A stretch of 64,000 nucleotides of DNA, from the NCBI RefSeq assembly GCF_014323725.1, contig NZ_JABVED010000002.1, forward strand, positions 186,001 through 250,000, in the 5' to 3' direction. The notes below the pieces were generated by a model, which was given only the letters and a program-made list of their open reading frames with translations, searched no databases and was not told where the DNA came from. Origin of the DNA: Actinokineospora xionganensis. GTDB lineage: Bacteria > Actinomycetota > Actinomycetes > Mycobacteriales > Pseudonocardiaceae. Positions within the stretch are counted from its first letter, which is position 1; each line of letters begins with the position of its first letter. This document shows, in pieces, positions 1-8,591 of the stretch. The translations under genes were made by a program, and so were the position numbers.

Positions 1-32
1 TCTTGATCCCTGCACCCTCGTCCAGGCAAGCA

Positions 33-67
33 GAGTGGCCGCCACCCCGCACAGGTAGCGGCCACTC
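33..67 (-). terminator. Putative terminator after the arfA-arfC-like operon
   Basis: Perfect 10-bp inverted repeat GAGTGGCCGC / GCGGCCACTC (33-42 and 58-67) with a 15-nt loop. It begins 14 nt downstream of the TAG stop of the minus-strand gene ending at 81. There is no T-tract, which is usual for actinobacterial hairpin terminators. Confidence 0.6.
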
Positions 68-80
68 ATACCCGTCCTGC

Positions 81-1841
81 CTAGCTCTTCTCGCTGCGGC
101 GCTTGTTCCAGGCCGTGAACCCAGCCTGCTCCGCATCCGAAGCGGTCTTGAACCAGACCTCAGCCCGAGTCCGTGGGTAGTACGGCGACTCGGTCGTGTG
201 GAACAGCATCGAGTCCGCGTTCCCCTTGATGGTGAACTCATCCGAAGGCGCCGATCCATCAGCCTTCGGATTCGCCGAGTTCGGCCCGAACGGTCCCTCA
301 GGCACCCGAGCGACCGCCTGCCGCGGGACCTCCGTCTGACCCCGTTCCGCACCACCGACGCGGTTCCAGGGCCGGAATCCCGCCGCCTCCGCCTCTTCCG
401 CGTCGCGGAACCAGACTTCGGCTTTGGTCACCGAATAGAACGCTGACTCCTCGGTGTGGAACAGCATGGAGTCGACGTTGCCCTTGACCTTGAACTCTTC
501 CGCGGGGGCGGTGCCGTCGGCCTTCGGCTTGGCCGAGCCCGCGTACTCGCCCGCCTCCCACGTCGGCTGTGCCACGGCGGGCCGCGCCTCACGCTTGGTG
601 CGAGACCACGGCGTGAAGCCCGCGCGCTCGGCGTCGGCGGCGGACTTGAACCAGACCTCCGCCTTGGTGCGGCCGTAGTACGGGGATTCGGTGGTGTGGA
701 ACAGCATCGAGTCCGCGTTGCCCTTGATGGTGTACTCGGGGCCGGGGGACGCCCCACCGGGTCCGGGACGCGCCGATCCCGGGCCGTACGGCTCCTCGAT
801 GGCAGGCGCCTCCGCGACGGCCGTGGAGGTGGCGAACATCGGGGTGCCGCCCTTGCCCGCGTCCGCGTCCGTGTCCGACTCCGGTTCCACTGGGAGGCCG
901 CGGTCAGCGCCGGAACCAGTGGAACCGACGACGTGCGAGCCGAGGCCCGTGTCGGAACTCTGGTCGGACCCGTTGCCGGAACCCTTGTCGGACTCCGGGT
1001 CGGCGACCGGACCCGTGCCCGCGAGGCCGTCGGCGCCCGAGCCGGTGGCCACGCCCGTGGCGGCGGCACCGGCGATCGGGCCGGAACCCGCGAGGGTGCC
1101 CGGACCGCTGTCCTCGTCGGTCGGCGAGCCGTTCTTGTCGGTCGTGCCCGCCCGCCGTGCCGCCATCCCGGCCGCCGCGCCCGCGGCCGCGCCGCTGGTC
1201 GCGGAGCCGCTCACGTTCAGGTCGCTCACGGCTTCCTCGTCGGACATGGCGGGGAGGGTGTCGCGGTTGCCTTCCTCCATCGAGGGCGGCGGGGCGGCCA
1301 TCCACTCCGTCTTGCTCGAGTCGTCCTCTTCGACGAGGTGGTGCTTGGCCGTGGTGGCGGCGGTGGCCGTCTCCTTGGCTGAGTCCTCGTCCTTGTCCTC
1401 CATCTTGCCCACCGCGGCGCCGCCCGCGGTGGCGAGGCCTGCCGCGCCGAGCATGGCGGCCGGGTCGGACTTGGGCTCGTCGTCCAGTGAGCCCTTCAAC
1501 GTGCCGGAGCGACCCGTGTCGTCGAGCGTCTGGACCGGGATGCGGCCGGTCGGGGTGTCGTCGCCCGGAGTGTCGTCGGCGCGCAGGGTTCCGGTGCGCT
1601 CATCGTCGTCGAGCGAGCCCAGTGCGGAAGCACGTGGCCGTGCCGAGGCGCTCGCCTTGTCCGTGCTCGCGGCGCGCTTGGGCGAGCGGTCGCTGTCCTT
1701 GACGGCGGGGCCACCGATGCGTTCCTCGGTCACCTCGACCTTGGGCTTGCGGAAGAACCGCTGAACCAGCCAGGTGAAAAGCGCACCCAGCAGAAAGGAC
1801 AGCAGCAACCAGAGCCACACCTGCCCGAAGAGATATTTCAT
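81..1841 (-). CDS. Membrane-anchored protein with three C-terminal sunset-type repeats (ArfC-like)
   Basis: 586 aa. One N-terminal membrane segment (about residues 4-25, rich in W and L) is followed by a basic stop-transfer stretch, then a long low-complexity region rich in Gly, Ala, Ser and Asp. Three C-terminal repeats (about 350-426, 427-513, 514-586) each carry [Y/F]xxKGNxDSMLFHT, then an ESxxY segment, a KAEVWF or RAEVWF segment and a final AGFxxW. This matches what is called a sunset domain in actinobacterial ArfC-like channel accessory proteins. The gene starts 11 nt after the OmpATb-like gene, so the two are probably co-transcribed. Function is inferred from this pairing; the repeat could also bind peptidoglycan or a partner protein. 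The three repeats are close copies, suggesting internal duplication. Confidence 0.75.
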   Translation of the reverse strand: MKYLFGQVWLWLLLSFLLGALFTWLVQRFFRKPKVEVTEERIGGPAVKDSDRSPKRAASTDKASASARPRASALGSLDDDERTGTLRADDTPGDDTPTGRIPVQTLDDTGRSGTLKGSLDDEPKSDPAAMLGAAGLATAGGAAVGKMEDKDEDSAKETATAATTAKHHLVEEDDSSKTEWMAAPPPSMEEGNRDTLPAMSDEEAVSDLNVSGSATSGAAAGAAAGMAARRAGTTDKNGSPTDEDSGPGTLAGSGPIAGAAATGVATGSGADGLAGTGPVADPESDKGSGNGSDQSSDTGLGSHVVGSTGSGADRGLPVEPESDTDADAGKGGTPMFATSTAVAEAPAIEEPYGPGSARPGPGGASPGPEYTIKGNADSMLFHTTESPYYGRTKAEVWFKSAADAERAGFTPWSRTKREARPAVAQPTWEAGEYAGSAKPKADGTAPAEEFKVKGNVDSMLFHTEESAFYSVTKAEVWFRDAEEAEAAGFRPWNRVGGAERGQTEVPRQAVARVPEGPFGPNSANPKADGSAPSDEFTIKGNADSMLFHTTESPYYPRTRAEVWFKTASDAEQAGFTAWNKRRSEKS

Positions 1842-1852
1842 GGTCTGGTCTC

Positions 1853-3028
1853 CTAAAGGACGACGATTTCGACCCGGCGATTGGCCGCCTGGCCTGCTGC
1901 GGTGTTGTTGGGCGCCACGGGCTTGGTGCTGCCGTAGCCCTTGGCGGTGATGCGGTCCGCGGCGACCCCGAGCTGGGCGAGTCGCGATTGGACGGTGGCG
2001 GCGCGCTGGTCGCTGAGCTGCTGCCCGTCGACGCTGTCGTTGCCCGGCGCGTCGGCGATGTGGCCGCCGACCTCGATGGACACGCCCTTGAGCAGCGGCG
2101 CGATCTGCTGCACCGTGTTCTCCCCCGCGGGGGTGAGCGTGGCCGAGTTGGGCTGGAAGGTGATCGGCTGGGCCGCGATCAGTGCGTTGATCTGCTGCTG
2201 CACAGCCGCTTTGTCGACCGGCGGGGCGGCGACGGTCAGCTTGTTGTCGATCTTGGCGCCGCCCGCCATCGCGGTCGCCGCCTGTTCCGCCGCGGCCTTG
2301 TCCTGCTCGGTCGGGACCGAACCGGACAGGGTCACCGTGTCGCCGTCCCAGCTCACGCCGCGGTCACCCGGGGCGGTGCCCAGGATGCCCACGGCCTTGC
2401 CCAGTTCGGCCGCGGGCAACGGAAGCGTCGCTCCCGGCGTCACGGTCAACTGGTCGACGACGGGACGTCCGCCCGCGGCCTGGGTGGCGGACGCGACGAG
2501 AGCCGCGCGCGCGGCCTCATCGGGAACGGCGCCGCTCAGCACGACCGAGCCGTCCTTGAGGTCGGCCTTCATCGGGACACCCGGCGCCGGTGGCACCGGG
2601 TTCGCCGAGCTCGCCGGCGCACTGGAAGCGTTGGGACCAGTGGAGTCCGTGCCCGCGGTGTCGCCCGCGGGTCCACCCGCGACGGACGCCGACCAGACCC
2701 CGTCGACCGACTCGACCGCGCCGCGCGCGGCGTCGATCTGCCCGGCCGGGACACCCGAGACGTTGGCGACGACGCCGTCCATCCGCACGTCGGCTCCGGA
2801 GATTCCCGCTGCCGCGAGAGCGTTCTGCGACTTGAGCGCGAGATCGGACTCGACTTCATCGCGTTTGCCGAACGGCGTGACGGTCGCCAGCAGCGCGAGC
2901 AGCGCCGGGATCAGCACCAGCCCCAACAGCCAGGGCAAAATTCCGCCGCGTCGATCGTAGTTCGTGGTCTTCGTGCGACGAATCAGAGTTTCGCCTGGTT
3001 GAAGGGAATCTGAAACGGAACCTGGCAT
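1853..3028 (-). CDS. arfA: OmpATb/ArfA-like BON and OmpA domain protein
   Basis: 391 aa. Short cytoplasmic N-terminus, one membrane segment at about 30-51, two or three BON-like modules (the middle ones end in DQLTV and NKLTV), and a C-terminal OmpA-type domain (last ~118 aa) with SDQRAATVQSRL and RITAKGYG. This is the architecture of M. tuberculosis OmpATb (ArfA), linked to acid adaptation and ammonia release. ATG at 3028 is preferred because a GGAG lies 5 nt upstream; a GTG at 3052 has its GGAG directly abutting it. The sunset-repeat gene follows after 11 nt, matching the ArfA-ArfC pairing. A small ArfB-like gene was not seen. Confidence 0.8.
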   Translation of the reverse strand: MPGSVSDSLQPGETLIRRTKTTNYDRRGGILPWLLGLVLIPALLALLATVTPFGKRDEVESDLALKSQNALAAAGISGADVRMDGVVANVSGVPAGQIDAARGAVESVDGVWSASVAGGPAGDTAGTDSTGPNASSAPASSANPVPPAPGVPMKADLKDGSVVLSGAVPDEAARAALVASATQAAGGRPVVDQLTVTPGATLPLPAAELGKAVGILGTAPGDRGVSWDGDTVTLSGSVPTEQDKAAAEQAATAMAGGAKIDNKLTVAAPPVDKAAVQQQINALIAAQPITFQPNSATLTPAGENTVQQIAPLLKGVSIEVGGHIADAPGNDSVDGQQLSDQRAATVQSRLAQLGVAADRITAKGYGSTKPVAPNNTAAGQAANRRVEIVVL

Positions 3029-3160
3029 GGCAGCTCCGAACGGGACAAACACCTCCGATCGTCCATTTGGACGACCTCTAGCACTCCGAAAAGCGCACGG
3101 TGTCTTTTATCATTCCCGCAACATAGCCGCCACTTGGAGTGAACGGCCGACTCCCCGGCG

Positions 3161-4768
3161 TCAAGCCAGCGGTCGGAACCCCACTCGCTCGGCGTCGGCG
3201 ACCGACCGGAACCACACCTCGGCGATGGTCCGGTCGAACTTCGGCGACTCGGGTGAGCAGTACCGAAGCGCGGTGACGCTGGCCTTGATGACGTAGTCGC
3301 CCGACGGCGATTCCCCACCGGGCAACGGCATCGCCGATCCCGGACCGAACGGGCCCGGCGGGACGAACGGGTCGACCCCGCCCATCGGCGCCTGCTTCAG
3401 CGCGGTGCGCGAGCGCCGCGGTCGGCTCTCGGGCAGGACCGACGTCGCGGCCACGGCTTCGTCCGCCGGGCGGATCGGCTCGAACAGGGAGCGCTCGGCC
3501 TCGGCCGCGGGCGCCGTCGCGGTCGCCGGGGTGGCGGGCGCGGGCGGGGCGGGCTGGATGCCGAACGGGATCCGGCCCTGTGGCTTGGCCGGGATGCGCT
3601 TGGGCAGCGCGCTGGTCGTGGTGGTGACGCGCACCTCTCCGTACGCCAAGTTCGGTTCCTCCGCGGGCTCGGTCGCTGCCACTGGCTGCGCGACTGGCGG
3701 CGCGGGCAGTGGATCCGGCTCGACGACGGACGTGGGCGGCACGGGGCGGACGAACTGCGTGGCGGCGTCGATCGACGCCGCGGGCGCCGGGGCGCTGACG
3801 GTCCGGTCCGGTGCGGCCTGGTCCTCCTGCTCTTCATCGAGATCGTCGACGAGAGCGTCGTCGGTGTTGTCCTGCTCGCCTTCGGCATCGATCCGGCGGA
3901 TCAACTCGGCGGGGATCGGGGTGGTGTGCTGGGTGAAGATCGTGCCGCCACCGGTGTCGGAGCGGTCGTCCTCACGGCTGCGGGCGACTTCGGCCTCGGC
4001 TTCGGCCAAGTCGTCGACGAGGTGTTCGTCGCCGGGCTCGGCCTGCCCGGGCAACCACTTCTCGGCGGGAGCCTCGCTCAGCTCCGCCGCGCGGTCGGCC
4101 GGGATGTACTGGGTGGTTTCGGCGGCGTCGGCGAGCAGCGACCCGGCGTGCCGGGTCTCCTCGACCTCACCCAGGCGCAGGGCGCCGCGCTCGTCGGCGT
4201 CGTCCTGACCGTCCTCGGCGTGGTCGTACTCGTCCCGCCGGTCGTACTCGTCGCGCTGCTCGTCCTGCGCGTCGTCGGCGCGGTCCGGCTCGGCGTCGTA
4301 GTCGTCCTGGGTGTCGAGGCGGGCGTGCTCGGCGGCGAACAGGGCCTGGTCGAACTCGCCGCTGTCGCCGCGGCGGCTGTCCTGGCCATCGCGCTCGTCA
4401 CGGTCATCGTGATCATCGCGGTGGTCGTCGTGCTCACCGTGCGCGTCACGCTGGTCGAGCTGGGCGAAACCGTCGCGGTAGTCGCCGCGGTCCTGGGACT
4501 CGAAGCCGGGAACGAGAGCGGGCGCCGACCGGAACTCGTGCGATTCGTAATCGTCGGCGAAGTCCGTGGCACGCGGCAAAGGGTCGGCGTACGAGGTCGC
4601 GTAGTCCTCGGCGGGCGCCTGGGCCTCACGCCTGCGGGAAGCGGCGAGCCGGTTCTGCAGATCCGCGACGCGCTTGCGCGCCGGGTTCGCGATCAGGATC
4701 CAGCACAGCAGCGCGCCGACCAGGAATCCGGCGAGGCTCCACACCCACACCTGACCGAAGAACGGCAT
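3161..4768 (-). CDS. Membrane-anchored acidic protein with one degenerate sunset-type domain
   Basis: 535 aa. N-terminal membrane segment (about residues 5-26, FFGQVWVW start resembling the FGQVWLW start of the 81-1841 protein), a short basic stretch, then a very long acidic Asp/Glu/Arg-rich disordered region and a Pro/Ala-rich region. The last ~66 residues form a single sunset-type unit ending in an AEVWF segment and VGFRPL. The KGNxDSMLFHT core is replaced by a diverged sequence with YCSPESP. It is probably a paralogue of the 586-aa protein. It lies 132 nt upstream of arfA on the same strand, so it could head the same transcript. ATG at 4768 follows a GGGAGGGAG stretch. Specific function unknown. 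Confidence 0.7.
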   Translation of the reverse strand: MPFFGQVWVWSLAGFLVGALLCWILIANPARKRVADLQNRLAASRRREAQAPAEDYATSYADPLPRATDFADDYESHEFRSAPALVPGFESQDRGDYRDGFAQLDQRDAHGEHDDHRDDHDDRDERDGQDSRRGDSGEFDQALFAAEHARLDTQDDYDAEPDRADDAQDEQRDEYDRRDEYDHAEDGQDDADERGALRLGEVEETRHAGSLLADAAETTQYIPADRAAELSEAPAEKWLPGQAEPGDEHLVDDLAEAEAEVARSREDDRSDTGGGTIFTQHTTPIPAELIRRIDAEGEQDNTDDALVDDLDEEQEDQAAPDRTVSAPAPAASIDAATQFVRPVPPTSVVEPDPLPAPPVAQPVAATEPAEEPNLAYGEVRVTTTTSALPKRIPAKPQGRIPFGIQPAPPAPATPATATAPAAEAERSLFEPIRPADEAVAATSVLPESRPRRSRTALKQAPMGGVDPFVPPGPFGPGSAMPLPGGESPSGDYVIKASVTALRYCSPESPKFDRTIAEVWFRSVADAERVGFRPLA

Positions 4769-4867
4769 CTGCCACTTCTCCCTCCCGGCCGCGCCATCGC
4801 GGCGCGTAAGACCGTTGTTCGAGCCTAGAGGAGGCTACTGCGGTCGAGTTCACGACAGGGATGCTCC

Positions 4868-4881
4868 CCGGGATTTCCCGG
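4868..4881 (-). terminator. Small hairpin after the polyprenyl synthase gene
   Basis: CCGGG-ATTT-CCCGG, a 5-bp GC stem with tetraloop, 33 nt past the stop at 4914. It is the only hairpin I see in the 145-bp gap before the next gene; a weak terminator candidate. Confidence 0.3.
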
Positions 4882-4913
4882 ACACATCACAGTTTCGCGT
4901 CGCCGGTAGTGCC

Positions 4914-5930
4914 TTATCGGGTACGGGCGACTACATAACGTGTCAACAGATCCAATGCCTCGCGTGCCGCGCATTCCGGAAGGGACACCAATTCGTTCTT
5001 CGCCGAAATTGCGTACTCGTCGAGAGTCTTGCGCGCGCGCTCCAGTCCGGGCGACTTCCGCAGCCGGGTGAGGGCGTCCTCGACGCCGTCGTCGTCGGTG
5101 ATCGGGCCGGCGAGCAGCTCGGTGAGCCGGGGGTCTCCGCCATCGTCGATGGCGTAGAGCATCGGGAGCGTCAGCACGCCTTCGCGCAGGTCGGTTCCGG
5201 GCGTCTTGCCGGACTCGGCGGCGGGCGAGGCGATGTCGATGACGTCGTCGGAGAGCTGGAACGCGGCGCCGATGATCTCGCCGTACTTGAACAGCGCCTC
5301 GGTCTGCTCTGGGGTTGCGCCGGAGAACATCGCGCCGTAGCGGCCCGCGGTGGCGATCAGGGAGCCGGTCTTCTGGCCGATCACCGACAGGTAGTGCTCG
5401 ATCGGGTCGCTGTCGCGGGGGCCGACGGTCTCGCGCAGCTGGCCGGTGACCAGCTCGCGCATGGTCTCGGCGATGATCCGGGTCGCGGCGGCGCCGAGGT
5501 CGGCGACGAGCATCGACGCGTGGGCGAAGAGGAAATCGCCGGTCAGGATGGCGATCGAGTTGTCCCACCGGGCGTTGGCGCTCGCGTCGCCGCGGCGCAT
5601 GGTGGCCTCGTCCATGACGTCGTCGTGGTACAGCGTGGCCAGGTGGACCAGCTCCACCGCGGCGGCGGAGGCGATGACCTGCTCCGTGTTGCCGTCGTTG
5701 AACTGCGCGCACAACAGGGTGAAGAGCGGCCGAAAACGCTTGCCGCCCGCCTTCACCAGGTGCAGCGCGGCCTGGTCGACGAAATCGACGTCGCTGCGCA
5801 CGACGGAGCGCAGCAGCTCCTCGACCGTCGCCAGTCCGGTGACGACGGCGTCGACGAGCGCCGGGTCGGCGTTGTCGAGTCCCAGCGACGCGGGCACCTC
5901 GGAAATGGCCGAGTTCTCGGTGTCAGTCAC
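4914..5930 (-). CDS. grcC1: Long-chain polyprenyl diphosphate synthase (menaquinone side chain)
   Basis: 338 aa. Trans-isoprenyl synthase family: GGKRFRP at about 62-68, first Asp-rich motif DDVMD at about 103-107, second motif DDVID at about 228-232, GQKTGSL between them. A small Ala sits five residues before the first motif, a position where small residues allow long products, so a C35-C50 chain is more likely than C15/C20. In M. tuberculosis the related grcC1 lies beside menJ and menG; here it lies with all three classes of quinone gene, so the product is probably the menaquinone tail. GTG start with AGGAG upstream. Product length cannot be read from sequence. Confidence 0.88.
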   Translation of the reverse strand: MTDTENSAISEVPASLGLDNADPALVDAVVTGLATVEELLRSVVRSDVDFVDQAALHLVKAGGKRFRPLFTLLCAQFNDGNTEQVIASAAAVELVHLATLYHDDVMDEATMRRGDASANARWDNSIAILTGDFLFAHASMLVADLGAAATRIIAETMRELVTGQLRETVGPRDSDPIEHYLSVIGQKTGSLIATAGRYGAMFSGATPEQTEALFKYGEIIGAAFQLSDDVIDIASPAAESGKTPGTDLREGVLTLPMLYAIDDGGDPRLTELLAGPITDDDGVEDALTRLRKSPGLERARKTLDEYAISAKNELVSLPECAAREALDLLTRYVVARTR

Positions 5931-6004
5931 TCGCGGCGCTCCTGATCAGCGTGGTTGGTGAAAATGAGCCTACTTGGCGGTTGAACTTCCACGTCAGGCA
6001 ATGG

Positions 6005-6017
6005 GCGTGACTCACGC
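6005..6017. promoter_or_regulatory. Palindrome in the divergent promoter region
   Basis: GCGTGA-C-TCACGC, perfect 6-bp arms around one base, in the 161-bp gap between the divergent polyprenyl synthase and membrane-protein genes. It could be a regulator site; no matching family is assigned. Confidence 0.3.
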
Positions 6018-6091
6018 AACGTTCCCGCTTGAGTAGTAGTCCGGATTCTCGATCGGGGTTCGATGAGTCAGGATCACCCGTGCGAACCTAG

Positions 6092-6961
6092 GTGAACGTG
6101 ACTGTGCGGCTTGCGGCTGTGGTGCTCTTCCTCGCTCTGCGGCTGTCCGCGGACGGCTGGTTGCTCGTGATTTACCTGTTCACGGTCATCGGACCGGTCC
6201 TCACGCTGGCGCCTCTGTTCTTCGCCATCAGGACCGCGAAGCGGGGAACGCTGCCGAGCGACCTCGCGGCTCCGTTCGTGGCGGCGGCCGTGTCCCTGGT
6301 CGGCGCCGGGCTGCTTGTGGCCGACTACGGCGACACGCCCACCGCCAGGATTCCCGTGCTCGGCTCGACGAGGGTTGGCTCGGACAGCGCGCTGATGGCC
6401 CTGGACGCGGTGGGCTGGCTGTTCGTGCTCGGCTTCATCGGTTCGGTGGTGTGGATCTTCGTGGCGGTGCGCATGGCCGGGCCGCCCGCGCCGACCCGCA
6501 AGGGCGTCGTGATCGGCGCGAGCGTCGCGGTGGCCCTCGTCGCCGTCGTGGTCGTCCCGATCGTCACCAAGGCGCCCTCGAACGCGGGTGACGGGGAATT
6601 GGCCGGGCGGATGGTGCGCGAGGCAGTTCAGGCCGAAGACGCCACCGCCACCTGGGAGACCTGCGACAACTACCAGGGCGCCCAGTACGTGGTCTCCATG
6701 GCCGTCTACTGGACCTTGGCCGACATCGAACTTCAGTTGGGCGACCGGGTCCAGGCCGCTCGGTGGGACAGCACCAAGGACTGGGAGTCCTCGCACGCGA
6801 CAACCCTCGGCGGGCACGAGGTGGTGGCGCGTCGGGCCACGATCGGTCGGGCCACGGTCGGCACGACGTCGCAGGTGGAGGTCAAGAGCACCTGTGTCGC
6901 GGTCGGCGAGGGTCGGGCCAGGGAACTGGAAATCGAACTCCCGGCGAAGCTGGGCACATGA
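6092..6961 (+). CDS. Four-helix membrane protein with extracytoplasmic C-terminal domain, unknown function
   Basis: 289 aa. Hydrophobic segments at about 24-46, 58-78, 95-120 and 138-158, then a soluble domain of about 130 aa with two Cys, presumably outside the membrane. I do not recognise the family. GTG start at 6092; no clear Shine-Dalgarno sequence, so translation may be leaderless or start slightly elsewhere. It is transcribed towards the nuo operon and ends at a strong shared hairpin, so it is independent of both neighbours. Confidence 0.7.
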   Translation: MNVTVRLAAVVLFLALRLSADGWLLVIYLFTVIGPVLTLAPLFFAIRTAKRGTLPSDLAAPFVAAAVSLVGAGLLVADYGDTPTARIPVLGSTRVGSDSALMALDAVGWLFVLGFIGSVVWIFVAVRMAGPPAPTRKGVVIGASVAVALVAVVVVPIVTKAPSNAGDGELAGRMVREAVQAEDATATWETCDNYQGAQYVVSMAVYWTLADIELQLGDRVQAARWDSTKDWESSHATTLGGHEVVARRATIGRATVGTTSQVEVKSTCVAVGEGRARELEIELPAKLGT

Positions 6962-6998
6962 GAAACGGGGCCCCGCGAACATCGCGAGGCCCCGTTTC
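6962..6998. terminator. Strong bidirectional terminator between convergent genes
   Basis: 11-bp perfect stem GAAACGGGGCC / GGCCCCGTTTC (6962-6972 and 6988-6998); the loop holds a further CGCG/CGCG pairing. It begins one base after the stop of the plus-strand membrane protein and ends 9 nt before the nuoN stop, so it can end both transcripts. The A-rich/T-rich stem ends give a short T-run in each direction. Confidence 0.85.
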
Positions 6999-7007
6999 AC
7001 CGACCGT

Positions 7008-8591
7008 CTAGCGGATGGCGAACACTCCGCCCGCGGCCCAGTCGAGGGCGAAGGCGGGGGCGATGCCGAGCAGCAGCGTCACTACGACGCTGAGGGTGAT
7101 GGCGGCCGTGGTGAACGCGCCCGGGACCGTGACGGTGGGGCCGTCGGCGGCGGGCTCGCTGAAGTACATCAGCACGATCACCCGCAGGTAGAAGAACGCC
7201 GCGACCGCCGAGGCGACCAGGGCGATGACGACCAGCGGCGCCATGCCGTCGGCCAGGGCGGCCTCGAACACGACGAACTTGCCGACGAACCCGCTGGTCA
7301 GCGGGATTCCGGCGAGCGCCAACAGGATGAAGGTGAACACGCCCGCCACCAGCGGCGAGCGCTTCGCCAGTCCCGCCCACTGCGACAGGTGCGTCGCCTC
7401 GCCCGAGGAGTCGCGGACCAGGCTGATCACGCCGAACGCGGCCAGCGTGGTGAAGCCGTAGGTCAGCAGGTAGAACAGCGTCGCCGACAGGCCCTTCTCG
7501 GTCAGTGCGATGGCGCCGACGAGCAGGAAGCCCGCGTGGGCGACCGAGGAGTAGGCGATCATCCGCTTGACGTCGGTCTGGGTCAGGCCGAGGACCGCAC
7601 CGATGATCATCGAGACGATGGCGACGCCCCACAGGACGCTGCGCCATTCCCAGCTGGTGGCCTCGAACGCGACCTGCAGGACGCGCAGGATGCCGCCGAA
7701 CGCGGCGACCTTGGTGCAGGCGGCCATGAACGCGGTGACCGGGGTCGGCGCGCCCTGGTAGACGTCCGGGGTCCAGGTGTGGAACGGGCCGACGGAGGCC
7801 TTGAACAGCAGGCCGACGATCAGCAGCGCCATACCGGCGAACAACAGCGTGTCGGAGCGGTCCGTGCCGGCCGCCGCGGCCGCGATGTCGGAGAGGCGAA
7901 CCGAGCCGGCGTAGCCGTAGAGCAGGGCCAGGCCGTAGAGGAAGAACGCCGAGGCGAACGCGCCGAGCAGGAAGTACTTGACCGCCGCTTCCTGCGAGAG
8001 CAGGCGACGACGGCGGGCGAGGCCGCACATCAGGTACAGCGGCAGTGACAGCACTTCCAGTGCGATGAACATCGTCAGCAGGTCGTTGGCCGAGCAGAAG
8101 ATCATCATGCCGCCGAGCGCGAACAGCGTCAGCGGGAAGACCTCGGTCTGCATGCCGGTCGCGGTGACCTGGGCCCTGTCCTGGAGGGTGCCGGGGCGGA
8201 TCGCCGCGGTGGCGACGAACGCGCCGCCGGGCTCGACGGAGCGGTCGGCGATCAGCAGCACCGCGCCGAACGACAGCGCCAGCAGCGTGCCCCAGAGGAA
8301 CAGCGCGGGCCGGTCGACGGCGAGCGTGCCGAACATGGCCAGCTCACCGGCCGCGGGAGCGTCGGTCAGGTAGAACGCGAGTTGGAGTCCCGCGCCCACC
8401 ACCGCCAGCAGCGTGAGCACGACCTGCGCGGGCCAGCGCTGGTGGCGGGGCAGGAACGCCTCGAACAGCACACCCACGCAGGCCGCGCCGAGCACGATCA
8501 GGATCGGCCAGATCGCGGTGAGCGGCGGCGCCTCCACCTTGGGGGTGGGGGGCAACGGCTGGTCCTGGGCGAGCAGCAGGACCGTCGACAT
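7008..8591 (-). CDS. nuoN: NADH-quinone oxidoreductase subunit N
   Basis: 527 aa, about 14 membrane helices, proton-translocating antiporter-like subunit of complex I. Typical motifs include SVGPFHTWTPDVYQGAP, the lysine-rich DVKRMIAYSSVAHAGF segment and KEGLS-type loops. Last gene of the nuo operon, followed by the terminator at 6962. ATG at 8589-8591 shares its A with the nuoM stop (TGATG), so translation is coupled to nuoM. The reading frame stays open far upstream, but that stretch is a shadow of nuoM. Confidence 0.97.
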   Translation of the reverse strand: MSTVLLLAQDQPLPPTPKVEAPPLTAIWPILIVLGAACVGVLFEAFLPRHQRWPAQVVLTLLAVVGAGLQLAFYLTDAPAAGELAMFGTLAVDRPALFLWGTLLALSFGAVLLIADRSVEPGGAFVATAAIRPGTLQDRAQVTATGMQTEVFPLTLFALGGMMIFCSANDLLTMFIALEVLSLPLYLMCGLARRRRLLSQEAAVKYFLLGAFASAFFLYGLALLYGYAGSVRLSDIAAAAAGTDRSDTLLFAGMALLIVGLLFKASVGPFHTWTPDVYQGAPTPVTAFMAACTKVAAFGGILRVLQVAFEATSWEWRSVLWGVAIVSMIIGAVLGLTQTDVKRMIAYSSVAHAGFLLVGAIALTEKGLSATLFYLLTYGFTTLAAFGVISLVRDSSGEATHLSQWAGLAKRSPLVAGVFTFILLALAGIPLTSGFVGKFVVFEAALADGMAPLVVIALVASAVAAFFYLRVIVLMYFSEPAADGPTVTVPGAFTTAAITLSVVVTLLLGIAPAFALDWAAGGVFAIR

